From: Spinellus fusiger
Taxonomy: Eukaryota > Mucoromycota > Mucoromycetes > Mucorales > Phycomycetaceae
Length of the DNA: 64,000 nucleotides
Direction: 5' to 3'
Assembly: GCA_025094145.1 (NCBI GenBank)
Contig: JALLLS010000028.1
Span: 62,001 to 126,000, forward strand
The translations under genes and the position numbers were made by a program. This document shows positions 52,333-64,000 of the stretch, piece after piece; positions within the stretch are counted from its first letter, which is position 1; each line of letters opens with the position of its first letter. The notes below the pieces were generated by a model, which saw only the letters and a list, made by a program, of their open reading frames with translations, made no database searches and was not told the DNA's origin.

Positions 52333-54779
52333 ATGTACGACGTTTTGTTTGATTCTTTCTGTCGCAAACGAAAACAGGGCGAGGGACAGTGGAGTGACTT
52401 TATCTATTCAAGTCCCAGTTCCCCTGCGCCAGTAGAAAGTGGAGATCCTCTTGCTGCTTTTCATGACTTTACACTCAACCAAGACATAGTTGGATCCCAC
52501 TCTAGGCGTCACTCTGTGGCATTAGGAGAGTTTGAATTCAATGGCATGGACTTCTTTAAGCAGGAGTGGGACATGTCTAAGTGGGATGCGGATATTCAGC
52601 AGCTTCTCAATGGATCTCTCTCAGAGAAGCCGTGGATGGAGAAGACAGTCCTGCCTCAACGCGCTGCCTCCTTCTCCCACCAACAACCGTCTTTTCTCGC
52701 CAGCCTTAATGATACAAAGTCAATGTCCATTCCCTACATGGATCCTGCTCAGCTCAACTTCAATGAAGGCCTGCTGTCACTCCAGCCTTTGATGGACACT
52801 ATTTCACCTGCTATTCTCTCTGAACACTCTCCTCTCTCAAAGCGGCAAAAGGTGAACCCGCCTCTTGACTCTCCACCCGCCTCTCCTCTCTCGCTGTCGT
52901 CTTCTCCCTCTCCAACCACACCCCCACCACTGTCTACACTGTCTGAGCCCATGGGTCCAGAACTCCTCCACGCCATTGTCCAGCAGTATCTCTCCAAAGA
53001 TCCCTCTGTCAACAAACACACCATTACTATTCTCACTGGCAAAGTGGCCCAAAAGAGCTATGGCACAGAAAAGAGGTAGGGATCTCATTTTATACTTTAT
53101 AGATAGGTAGCAATAGATACAATAAGAGACCCCAAGAGACTTACTGTTTCCTTGTCGCCTGATCTCATCACCTTTATTGGACCTACATGACATGCATTGA
53201 CGGACGATTTCTGCTCTTCAAGATTTCTATGCCCTCCTCCCACTACACTTCTGACAGGCGATTGGACAGGGGAAAGTCAGCAAAGTCCTAAGCTCACTAT
53301 TCAAATCTCGGGAGAAACCACCTACCAGACAGGTGTGCTTGAATGGCACAACCAACAAGGCACTGTTCTCGACAGCTCTACTCCTTTTGCCAATGTAGTG
53401 GGCAATCAGGATGTGTCTGGGAAGTGTGTGTCCAAACAATTGCACATCAATGACGCAGATGAGAAACGGAAGCGAGTCCAGGTCATGGTCAAACTCCAAC
53501 ATGGAGTGCATAGCTTTGGAACATTAGCTAGCAAAGGCATCAAAGTCATTAGCAAACCCTCCAAGAAGCGACAGAGTGCAAAGAACATGGATTGTAAGTG
53601 ACTTTATTGTTTAATATAGATCTGCAGGCACCCACCCACTCACTCTTTCTATCTATCTTTCTATCTACATCTACATCTACATCTACAATAGTATGCATCC
53701 ATCATGGCGCCACCATATCTCTCTTCAACCGTATCCGCTCCCAGACAGTCTCTACCAAATATCTTGGCGTGTCTCGTCACGGAGGCCACACACAACAAAT
53801 GACAGACCCTAATGGCACCTGCTTTGTAGCAAGAACCAGTGCATGGGATCCCTTTGTAATTTGGATTGTGGACACTGAACGCAAGACACCCTCTCTTCCC
53901 TCCAGCCTCTACCCTCTTCCACCTGCCATTGCCCTTGCCAAAACACCCGAACCTACTCCCATTCACTACAACCAGCCTGTTGTGCTTCAATGTGTTACCA
54001 CTGGTCTGGTAAGCCCCGTCATGATCATCCGAAAGATAGAAAGAGGCAGCATGGCTATGGGAGGGAGTCGTACCAGTGATGGAGCCAGTCCTACCGGTGG
54101 TGAATATGGTGACGAAGTACTTGGAGACCCAGTATCCCAGTTGCACAAGATTGCTTTTCAAATTATTCAGGAACCATCATCACCAACCTCCCTGGGTTAT
54201 TCCTCCGAATGGGTACTACCACACTCGTGCCAACCCATCTCTTATCTAGCATGTCTTAATGAGGTGGTGGGCATGCACAAATCAACCTCCAGCCGTACGT
54301 TGATAAAGCAAGAAAGGCGTCCTGTTATCTCAGAAGGACCTCGACGCAACAGCACAGATCTTACCATGGACGGTCACTGCTGGACAGAAGACGTATCAGA
54401 TGCTGCAGTATGGACAATTGTTGGCACGGACTGTGCTTCCTATACCTTCTGGACTCCTCCTACGTGTCATTCTAATATAAATACTTTCCCTGTCGTCCAT
54501 CAGACACAACAGGCTGGTCCTGCGAAAGAACGTCTCACCTTGATGGGAAGTCAATTTACATCGGATCTTACCGTTTGGTTTGGAGACATTGAATCCCCCT
54601 CTACAGAATATCGGTCCAAAGACCACCTCAGCTGTGTTGTGCCGGACACACACAGGCTTGGCTCTAGTCCATACCTTCAGATCACAGACACCTCTCGACA
54701 ATTACCTCTCCTACTGGTGCGGAGAGATGGTGTTGTATTCCAAACGGATTGTTTATATACCTTTTCATCTGTACAGTAA
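52333..54779 (+). CDS. CSL-family (RBP-J/Suppressor of Hairless-type) transcription factor
   Basis: Exons 52333-53075, 53223-53593 and 53692-54779, phase-consistent, give 733 residues. Residues 1-220 are Pro/Ser-rich. The Rel-like N domain starts near 225 with VAQKSYGTEKRFLCPPP and ends with SKPSKKRQSAKNMD (about 358-371). The beta-trefoil follows: LCIHHGATISLFN, RIRSQTVSTKYL, and WDPFVIWIVD. The Rel-like C/IPT domain occupies about 650-733. The RSQTVST DNA-contact loop and the SYGTEKR loop are intact, so it should bind the GTGGGAA-type site. Fungi lack Notch; fungal CSL proteins have been linked to cell adhesion and cell-cycle control in fission yeast. An AG at 52375-52376 could be an acceptor, so the first 15-20 residues are uncertain. 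Confidence 0.93.
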
Positions 54780-55767
54780 GGCTTAACTTTGGCTGCCCTT
54801 TATTATTATTAGTAATTGTTCTCTTTCCTGTCTTTATTCTTCATCTAATGACATAAAAATATATCGATGTATGTATTTTCTTCTTTAATGCTGTTTGCTG
54901 TTTCTGGGGAGATGCACCTTCTATGTACGCATGTATATGTCTGTAGATTTGTTTGTTTGTTTGTTTGTTTGTTTGTTTTTCCCATTAGAACCCATTCCTG
55001 TATAGCCAACAGGAATATGACATAACAACCACCCCCTGTCTACCCTTTATAGGCGAAAATAAATAAAAGAAAAGAAAAAGATTATTTGCCTAATCTTGCA
55101 TGTTAAAAACGTCAGAGGTATAGGCTGTAGAGATATATTTTCCTGTTGATAAAGGACACTGGAATAGATGTGCCTCACAAGTTTCTATAGAACATCCATC
55201 TCCATAAAGAGAGAAAATTGTACTTATTACTTATTACTTATTACTTATTACTTATACCTATACCTATACTTGTACTAATATCTATTTCTATTTCTATATT
55301 TATATTTATACTTATACTTATATCTATATCTATATTTATACATATATTTACATTTACATTTATATTTATATTTATATTTATATTTATATTTATATTTATA
55401 TTTATATTTATATTTATATTTATATTTATATTTATTCACATTTACATTTATACACAATGACATAAATGTGTCTCCCTCTACCCTTGTAAAGTCATTCTCT
55501 ATGGATCTGTACACGATAAAATGACACAAACCAAAACCTAATAGACCATCTGCAGTGTCCACTCAATAAGAAAACTCAACAATGACGGACTCTTTTTTCT
55601 ACTCATAATGTCTGTAGAAGTTAATAAAAGTTTAATAGAGGGTAGAGAGATCATAATAAATAAGAGAGGTCGTGTAGCGTTGTACTGTCCTATCGTTGTA
55701 CTATTACAGCACATGAAATATAAATAAAGAATTTTCCTCATAGCACACAAAAAGTTAAATTGGAGTA
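54780..55767. other. Intergenic, convergent 3' ends, repeat-rich
   Basis: Contains GTTT repeats (54948-54977), TTACTTAT repeats (55222-55256) and a long (TATATT)n tract (about 55280-55440). No gene supported. Confidence 0.6.
55280..55440. repeat. (TATATT)n hexamer tract
   Basis: Imperfect TATTTC/TATACT hexamers grading into nearly perfect TATATT units. Open frames on both strands here (Phe-Ile or Lys-Tyr alternation) are artefacts. Confidence 0.95.
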
Positions 55768-57254
55768 TTAAATATAATTGTAATGCTTAGAAGCATGTGT
55801 TTGTTTCTTAGCTACTGGTATGAGAGGTTGAGGAGAAGCACTGTGAATGAGAGAGCCACCGATTCCATTAGTATTGGTTGAAGAAGGACTGTCATGTATG
55901 GGCTGTTTTGTTGCACTCTCCAGTGATACAAGAGAGGACCAATAAGGATCAATAACCTGTTTTCGTTCATCATACTCATTGTAAACAGCAATCTGTGGAG
56001 GTTGGAGAGGAGACATTGTAGCGGTAGTCTGGGCTACAGAACTATGAGAAGTGGGTGGCCCCTGTGGATTGTGAATTGTGTGGATCTGCAGTTGTTGTGA
56101 TGGTTGCTGTTGTGATTGCGGTGATTGCGGTGATTCCTGTAGTTGAGTAGATCCTTCATCAACATAAGAAGCACGCATCTGTGAAAATACTTGTGTGAGG
56201 TAATTGTATTTCGATAGACGTGCATTGGGAACAGTGGGCTTCTCTGAAGTGGGTGCATTGTATTTCTTTATATTGTACATTTTATCCAGAATGGCCGTTG
56301 TTTTCTCTGATACGGGTTGAGGCGAATACCCAAAAGAGGCATTGGGCATAGAAAACGAGTAGCTGCTGCTGCGATCATAAGCGGTACCTGCCAGCTTGGA
56401 AGGCATACTAGCCTCCTCGTCTCTTTCTTTTGCAGCTTGGAGTTTGTGTCTAGGAACAAACTTGGGCTGTCTTCTTTTGAGTGCCCAGATAAGAATAACA
56501 ACTATCAAGAGAATAAAGAGAATAGCTACTCCTGTTGCAATGCCTGCAATGGCACCTGTACTCAGACCAGAGTTATTTGCTGTAGCATTCACTAAAGAAC
56601 TTGAAGTCTGGTCAGGGCAGTCTAGTAAAGTAACAAATAAATTAGAATACAATGGACTTGTTAATACACATAGTCTCTGATGGCTCTGCTCTCTCTCTCT
56701 CTATTTTACTTTGTAGGCAAGATACTGTAGTGGTGGAAGTAGGTTCCACGGAGGTCGAACTTCTTGTATAGGTACGTGAGCCATAAAGGGGAGAAAGATC
56801 AAGTCCAGTAAAATCTGCTGTCATTCCACTGGTAGTGATAACAAGAGTGCTTGCTGTTGTTATTTCAGTGACAACCCCTACAAAAAGGAAAGAGATATAA
56901 ATAGCAGGTAAGATTTGCTGTGAAGATAATGATAGCAACCATTTACCTGTAGGCAGAGGGTGAGGAGCAAGGGATGTTATGGTGACCCTTTGGCCTTGTG
57001 TGCCTATGAAATAGTGTTTAGATACAGCACAATGGGATTGATCTAGAGTTGAAACAGAAAGAGTGAGCCAACTAGGCAGAGGCTCAGTAGGGCTTACTTT
57101 ATGATGATTCAATAGAATACAAATAACATGCAATGGAATAGAATAGGATATGGTATAAAGTACTATAAACCCTACCACTCACGAATAGACTCCAGGCATA
57201 AAGGAGAAGAATAGATGGAGCCTTTGGAGACTGGCAAATCCAAGCAAGAAACAT
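55768..57254 (-). CDS. Single-pass membrane protein with signal peptide (unknown family)
   Basis: Four exons on the minus strand: 57254-57176, 57042-56947, 56877-56710, 56621-55768, phase-consistent, giving 398 residues. A hydrophobic N-terminus (about 14-25, ILLLYAWSLF) serves as signal sequence. The roughly 110-residue extracellular part is Thr/Ser-rich with a few Cys and N-glycosylation sites (NATANNS). A membrane helix at about 137-164 (GAIAGIATGVAILFILLIVV) is followed by a KRR stop-transfer and a 230-residue cytoplasmic tail rich in Ser, Pro and Gln. This layout, a short Thr/Ser stalk plus a Gly/Ala-rich helix plus a long tail, resembles fungal wall-stress-sensor or mid2-like proteins, but no WSC or Mid2 signature is clear, so the role is inferred only. 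Confidence 0.75.
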
Positions 57255-60200
57255 GAGCAAGAATTTGCCAAGAAAGAATAGATGAAAGAGTGGAAAATGG
57301 GAATAATGAGCGTAGAATCACATTGATGAAATAAAATCACTGTGCAACATTAAAGTGCTATCTAAATGCAAAGGCATTCAATAGAAAGAAAGAAAATATA
57401 GTAGCTTGAAAGAGAGCATCCAATGTAAGAAAATCATTCGTTAGAAATGAGCAAACAGGCTAGCGAATTTCCAGCAACCTATTTTTAATGCTCAGTCAGC
57501 CAACACTGATTTTTAACAAGATGAAAATAACTCTTTAACTGTGGTGTTAGTGGCTATGAATTTACCTTGATATGACCCTTCATAGTCTCTTACCCCGTTT
57601 GTTATGGCCTCACTCTATTATTATTCACAGTTTAAATCCATCCTTTGTCTCTGATTTATTGAACTATGGAGAATGACTTAGTATATCTGATACTTATAGG
57701 TAGAATGAATAAGAAAGGCTCTTTCATCTGAAGCATTCAAATCCTTCTATAATAATAGTATTTAGTCTTGAAGAGATCAGTGTAATAAGGGTTCTGTTGC
57801 TGTGTTGACTCTTTTATTACTATTTATATTAACAAAGAGATATGGTATTGATAGGAATAAAGAGGTCTATGTTTGATTGCACTAGTACCAAGTCATAAGT
57901 AGGGATAGTTAGAAAACAGAGAGAGTACGAATAAATAGGTAGTAGGACTTTAACTGTTTATAAATATCAATAAGAGTCCTTTGTATTGGCTAGTGTGGTG
58001 GTGTTTCTATTGGACAAAAAGAGTGTATGCAGTGATATTCCTTATTTTTAGGTGTACACTAACAGGGCAAGTTAAGTAACTGGAATATCGTGCTATTGAC
58101 CGGGCTGCATATGCACTTCTTTTTATATTTATAATAGAGATAACACCAAGATATTGAACTAATACAAGGGTAGCCTACAAACAAAGACTCTTGCTTGGTG
58201 TTGAATCATCCAGTCTAAAGGGCTACGTTAAAGACAGACAGACACTGGCTTTTTGACCCAACATGGTAAGAAAACAAATATAAATTGTTATTTTTATAGT
58301 AGTGCCTGTCTGTCTATACTACCCATTGTTTATTTGATCTTATTCTTCTTCCTATTCTTAGGTTACAGTGTCGATATTGTTTATGCATTTCACATTCTGC
58401 TTATGTTACATGACTGCAAGATACTAGCCAATTTGAGGTGTCCCATGTATTTCAATCAACTTTGTCAAATCTAGTTTGGTCAGGTCTCTTTTCACAAGAT
58501 TAAAAGTGAATAAAAGAAATTTTTATGATTGTTTATTTTTTGCAAGGGAAAAATAGGTACCTGTTGGTATTAGCATATTTCTTTCTTTGTCTTTCTCCAC
58601 TAGGATTATGAATAACTTAGTCTGAGCTTATACAAGGCAATGGAAACTAATTCTTTGGATGTACTTTATTAACTACCGACAGCATTGTGAGTATAGTTAA
58701 TGAAGAATATGACATTGAAATTCATTGTTTCAGAGATTTGCCTAAGCAAGGCGTTCTAAAGACACTATGGCTACTACAGTCAGAAAGTAAACAAAAAGAT
58801 GAAAAAAGTAGATGGACAAACCTTTCACGTTATTCTCGACACTATGTCTACTCCATAAATAGAATAGAAAACATAAATAATTTAATGACCCTATAGATAT
58901 AGTCAAACACATGGCTATCTACATTCAGAGTTCATCTGTGGAAGATAGAACTGGCTTAACTGATAATTTCACTCAAACCAGGGATATGAATCTCCTACTG
59001 TCATTGTTTGTCCTCTTTGATCATATCAGAAGAGAGTGAGACTACATTCTTCTCCGAATATTATGGTCAGTTTCCTCGGACATTGCAGCAAGAGGCACTA
59101 GTAAAAAAGGTAAGGCCCTCAAGGTGGCTATTAAAAACCCCTGGTCCGCGGGATCTACAGAGGGAGGAGAAATTGGTACCAAAAGGAAATGTTGAACCGA
59201 CAAAATAAATACCTCTAGGCCTGACCCTATGCAAGGTCTCAACAAAGACAAGCTGGTGGTAACGATAAATGAAAATGTAATAAAGGGAATATTGGATAAA
59301 AAAATAAAATATTAGACCCTCTCTAAATGACGTTTGCTATTGAAGCTACTCTAAATAACACTACCTTTGCTCACTCAATAAAGCAAAAAAAAGAAAAAGT
59401 AACTCAAAAATAGCACTTCTTAACTGCCAATAAATATTTGAATGTCTTTATAATAGAGGATTCAGTGAGTCACTAATATGTAGAGTACACATTCTTATTA
59501 AATTAGAGATGAGATGAATAAAAGACTATCAGTCCCTAGAAGGGGTAGATAGATCTGAATGCTTTGGGATATAGCAGAAATAGTAGTCTCACAGATAGAG
59601 GGTTGACAGACAGACATGCTGTTGCGGAGTTTATATTATATAAAAATATAAATATAAAAAGTATATACCCTACAATGCTACAATAGATAATAATAATAAA
59701 AACAGTGAAAAAGAACTGCTTTTTTAGTCAATTGAATAGAATTAGGTTTCTATGTATTTTTATCAATGAGTTTAAGAAGCAGGAAGATGAAAAAGAAAAG
59801 TGTAGTTGATTTTGGTATTATTTGTTGCTCTTCGATGGGGTTTTCTTTAATCACCATTATTTTACATTATGCATAAATTACTCAATAATCTTTTAATACG
59901 AACATTCCTGTTGCCTCAAACATATTCATTATTATTAAAGGTTTAAAGCCTATATTGAACGATTTCATCAAGTGATAATCATAAGAAAGTAAATTTTAAT
60001 TATGAACAAAACTACCCTGAATCTGAAATGTACAGAAACCCTTTATATATTTCTTAATAGCATCTGATTTGTCGAGAGTGACAATCCTTAGTGGGACAGT
60101 ACAATATCAATTTCGATCAGGAATGATAGCATTTTCTAGAAAAGATGTAAAACAAAGCGGAATTAACATTTACCTCACCTTATATTCTTTAGGTATCAAA

Positions 60201-63200
60201 TAAAGCTACAATTGAAAGTAGAACAACTGATGATTGATATGAATCTATACCTGTAATTTGACTTTATTGTTTCATCATCAAATAATTCATATTTACGGTT
60301 CCTTTCTATCAAAAAATAAATAGAAAATACAGTTGATAGGTGGTTTTATTATTATATTGAACATATAAAGAAGTCTTATAAATCTTAGTAAGCTCACTGT
60401 GCTAGAAGAAGACATAACACAAAGATGAATAGCCAGCGGCTTTGACAAATATAGCATTGGCACTATGAAGGATGGAATGGGTTGGTCATCTTTTTGTACT
60501 GTACCTTCATCAGTTAAAATTTATCAGAATTAAATAATAGAATTTGCTTTGATTCAATTTATTTATACTTTCTATTTCATCACTATTACAGCCAAGTTAT
60601 GCAAAACTGTACTATATCAAATGTAGTGCTAATTACATATTGATCGTTGGTGCTAGTCCATTCTGGTTTATTTTATAGTACACATCCAGTGATTATAGTT
60701 ATGGTTTACATTTACCATTATTCAATATGTAAAGATAAAGAGTTCTGATGATTCTCAATGTACAGAAATAGGACAAATGAATAAGATGAAACCCCATAGT
60801 GTTTTACTATAACTACAGGTGAAAAACAATAGATGGCTACTTTGTTAGGCTACTCTGTTCATTGTATTATAGAGTAGCAATAAAAATAAGCGATTCATAA
60901 CATACTCTATAATCTAAATTAAATTGGCTTTTAAGTATGAAGCTCCCATTCTCTATAACTAAGGCTATAGCTAACTCTAAAACATAGTGCACAAGAGTAT
61001 ATCGGTTTATCAACATGCAGCTATTGACATCATCGCTTAAACTATGACCATTTTTACAATTAGAACGTTTATTAAAATATAGGATGTTGGTAATTCTGAT
61101 AATAATAATAAAGAATACAACAGACACATAATGACAAACAAAGAATATGAAATGGAGAGGGTAATACAAATCGTCTTATAGTAAGTCTGTTTTGAGAGTG
61201 AATCAAATCTATAGTAAATATGGAAGACGTGGGATGGTTATAAGAAGCAATGTTCACATGGACATGCAATGTATTCACTTTTTTAGACAATGAGAAAATG
61301 AACAGAACACAGTGAAAACAATTTTCTTTATGCAATACGTGGCTTGATCATGACTTTACAGCAAAGACGAGGTTGATTTAAACAAATTGAGAAGAGGTAT
61401 GACAGTTAGGTTAGGCTGAAAATTGAGTTGATAGTACCAATTAGAATGGAAAAAAGATGAAAGGTATCAAACTAATAAATAGAACCGACAAAGAGTATGT
61501 TAAGACTATAATTATCACAGTCAAAGTGTTTATAGATATATTTGTGGGGAATCAAGCAGTCCACCAACTAAATGCATGATGTGTTTCTTTGTACTCGCAT
61601 AATAGTAAAAGAATCGAATTCTCATAAAGTGTGTACAGTGCATCATTAAGTATAGAGTACATTTAGTCTTACAACATCTGACTTATCTTCCCCATATTTT
61701 TCTTTAAAAAGCAAAAGTGTACGCAAAAACTATTTACAAATATTTTACGAGGCATTTTAGTAATAAGTCTGCCTATGGGTCTAGCTCTATCTTTTCATCT
61801 GTCTCGCTTCAAAAGAAAAAAAGAAAAAGAACCACTACACTTACTTTCATGCCTACTGTCATGACAAATTGAGGATAAGTTATAAATGTGCACAAGTTCT
61901 CTTTTAAAAGCCTCGTTCCATAATGGAATAATAGTTTTGCATGAATATTTAAATTCTTTGGTAGTCACAGTAATGCTTTCATGTCACGCATGTCTGCCAC
62001 ACATGACGAAAAAAGAGTGTTTGTATAATTATACTTTACACCAACCTTTTCAACATTGACTATTGTTGTAGTCTGTATCTCTACATATATGGCTGGCCTA
62101 TTTCAAAAGACATAAAAAGAAGAAAAGAACCAGATGCTCGTGGTTCCATCACACAATGTAGTATATGTGAGTTTTGTAGTCTATAACTCAGGGACAAATG
62201 TAACAGAATAAAATGATTAAAATGTACTGCAACACAATTAATGAATTGACCCCAGAGTTTTCCGTTTTGATCTTTCCCGTAGCACTATATTTAACTTTCC
62301 CACGCTAGTATACTACAGTCAAACTGTCAGTTGCTCTGTGGTTGGTTGGCTCCTAAATTAATTATTATACAAAATATATCTTGTATGGGTCAATTCAACG
62401 TTGTTACCTGTTGGAACATGGCATATTCTTATGTCATCTTTTTCTATTAATCGATTGATGTCTTGTTCTAGGTTTTAATTTACAATAATTTTTAGGATGA
62501 TATCTAACGAGTCGATTCAATAAAATGCTCGAGGTAGTGCACATGTATATGTTTTACCTATTTATTATTTCCATAGCTTCTATTTGCACTGCACAGTAAC
62601 ATATTTGCTGAGCTTACTGGCTTAACCGATTTAAATTTCTCTACACATGTTATATAGAATCGTACAACAATTTGGACCGTGAATGTAATCCACTTTGAAG
62701 CATAGGCCAATACAGATATAACAATTTTAACCAGAGCATTTTCTGTTTTTATCTTAGTAAAGTTATTCTAGCTTAAGTCAGTGAATATTTTGACCGTAAA
62801 ATCATATCTAAAAAAATATATCAAACAACTTGTATTTAATTAATAATAATAAAAATACATATAGACTAGTTATAAAGAATCATACTTTCAATATAGGCAG
62901 TACAAAAGTTACTATTGATTCTAATGATTCCAAACTGTCAAAAACAAACTTGGAAAGAATAAAATTATATTTCAATGAGTAACATTGAAAGAGAAAAAAA
63001 TACACTAGTAGTACTATTTCATTAGTTACTTTTTTTTGAAGAACACTTTGATCAAATAGATAATCTCACATCTCTTCTAAAAAAACACACATACAACTAT
63101 TATTACTTAAGACATGATAAATAAATGGAAGAAAAAAAATGTGTTTATAAGCTGAAGTACTAACACAATATCACACTCATTCTGCTAATGTTTCTACGAA

Positions 63201-64000
63201 GTCTCGATTATGCCATAATTACACACTAATTTAAACAAGAATCACTAGCGGCTAGTCTGTCCATTAGAAAAGATAGTGAGTATACTGAAGAAAAATGCCA
63301 ACATTGATATAGAGTACTAAGAATTTTCCGAAAAATAAACTCAAAGTTTTCATGCTTCTTCTTGTCTTTCTTTTATCAACAATCGATCACCCACTTTGTA
63401 GGGAAAGGGACTGTTATTATAGCTGTTATATTTGTTCCTTTAGAATTCTCCGAGTGTCTGTAAAAGAGTTTCTTTCTTCTTATTCTTTTCTAGGTTTAAA
63501 ATCATTATAGAAAATATTTATCTATCTTGGTGATCTGCACTCCCTTGCACAGTACATTAACCTTTCTCTTACTCTTATATTTGAAGTGTCTCGTATGTAT
63601 ACAGTTTTTAATTTCTTGAGATTTCGTAGAATGGTCATACTGCTTTGCGTGAGACTGCTGCAAATCTCTCTTACATATATCCTTTTTAACCATAAACTCA
63701 GACAGTCGCTTGTATATTGTCTATAAGTTGAGATATTATTTATCTATCATAAAACAAAATAATGTTATCCGAATCATCATCTCAATCTTCATTTTTTAGT
63801 ACCAGCCCTAAAAATATTTTATATAAGAAAATATATTTACTCAAGGTCTTAATGGCTTTGGGTTTATCCTTAGAAAGGCATTGTTACAATCTACGAATGA
63901 GAATGGGATATTTAAACAAGAAAAGAATAGTATCCAATAATAAAAATAAAATGATTGTTTTTTCTTCTTCTTCAGAGACAGTGGATATCCAAATAGATAA
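57255..64000. other. 6.7-kb gene-poor, AT-rich region
   Basis: No supported gene on either strand. Open stretches at 58687-58896 and 59008-59208 (plus strand) are short, lack good splice context and match nothing I recognise; they may be relics of a decayed element. No terminal repeats like those of the Fanzor or Tc1 elements were seen here. The right edge reads as noncoding. Confidence 0.5.

Noticed and set aside
55218..55562. Phe-Ile and Lys-Tyr repeat open frames
   Set aside because: Translation of a TATATT hexamer tract.

Overview
The window looks like nuclear DNA of an early-diverging, intron-rich, AT-rich fungus, most likely Mucoromycota (Mucorales-like). That placement is inference. 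It rests on many short GT-AG introns, a gene set that includes a CSL (RBP-J-type) factor, a Grainyhead/CP2 factor and a Ste12-type factor, and Tc1/mariner-type and Fanzor-type mobile DNA. I worked out exon joins by eye from splice consensus, reading phase and family conservation; no search or alignment program was run.

Layout. 1-4.2 kb: the 5' end of a Ste12-like gene running off the left edge, an F-box gene, and a three-exon gene for ATP synthase subunit j. 4.4-7.3 kb: mobile element A, carrying a decayed Fanzor/TnpB-like gene, plus a detached terminal repeat. 8.1-11.4 kb: a seven-exon CP2/Grainyhead factor. 11.5-15.5 kb: mostly empty. 15.5-18.4 kb: a 14-exon B-box/DUF2009 (UPF0652) gene. 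18.5-19.8 kb: element B, a deleted copy of A. 19.9-27.7 kb: an ankyrin protein, an HSL-type esterase and EMC1. 28-32 kb: sparse, with four weak small-gene candidates. 32.4-37.3 kb: a UPF0739-like gene divergent from a Sel1-repeat gene, then a small membrane protein. 37.8-41.4 kb: a dead Tc1-like element followed by element C, a third Fanzor-type copy. 42.6-57.3 kb: UBA2 (SUMO E1), a peroxiredoxin-like protein without its catalytic Cys, a secreted acidic repeat protein, ARPC4 (Arp2/3), CSL, and a single-pass membrane protein. 57.3-64 kb: no gene I can support.

Most genes are ordinary housekeeping or regulatory genes with no operon logic. The most unusual content is the set of three related elements (A, B, C). 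Each has short terminal inverted repeats, TA flanks like Tc1/mariner insertions, and the C-terminal RuvC/zinc-ribbon part of a Fanzor (eukaryotic TnpB) protein. All three share the same apparent inactivating changes, which suggests a passenger family moved in trans. Other points worth a second look are four GC-AG introns in UBA2, the peroxiredoxin-like protein with Thr at the catalytic Cys position, and an ARPC4 gene whose first coding exon is only the start codon.
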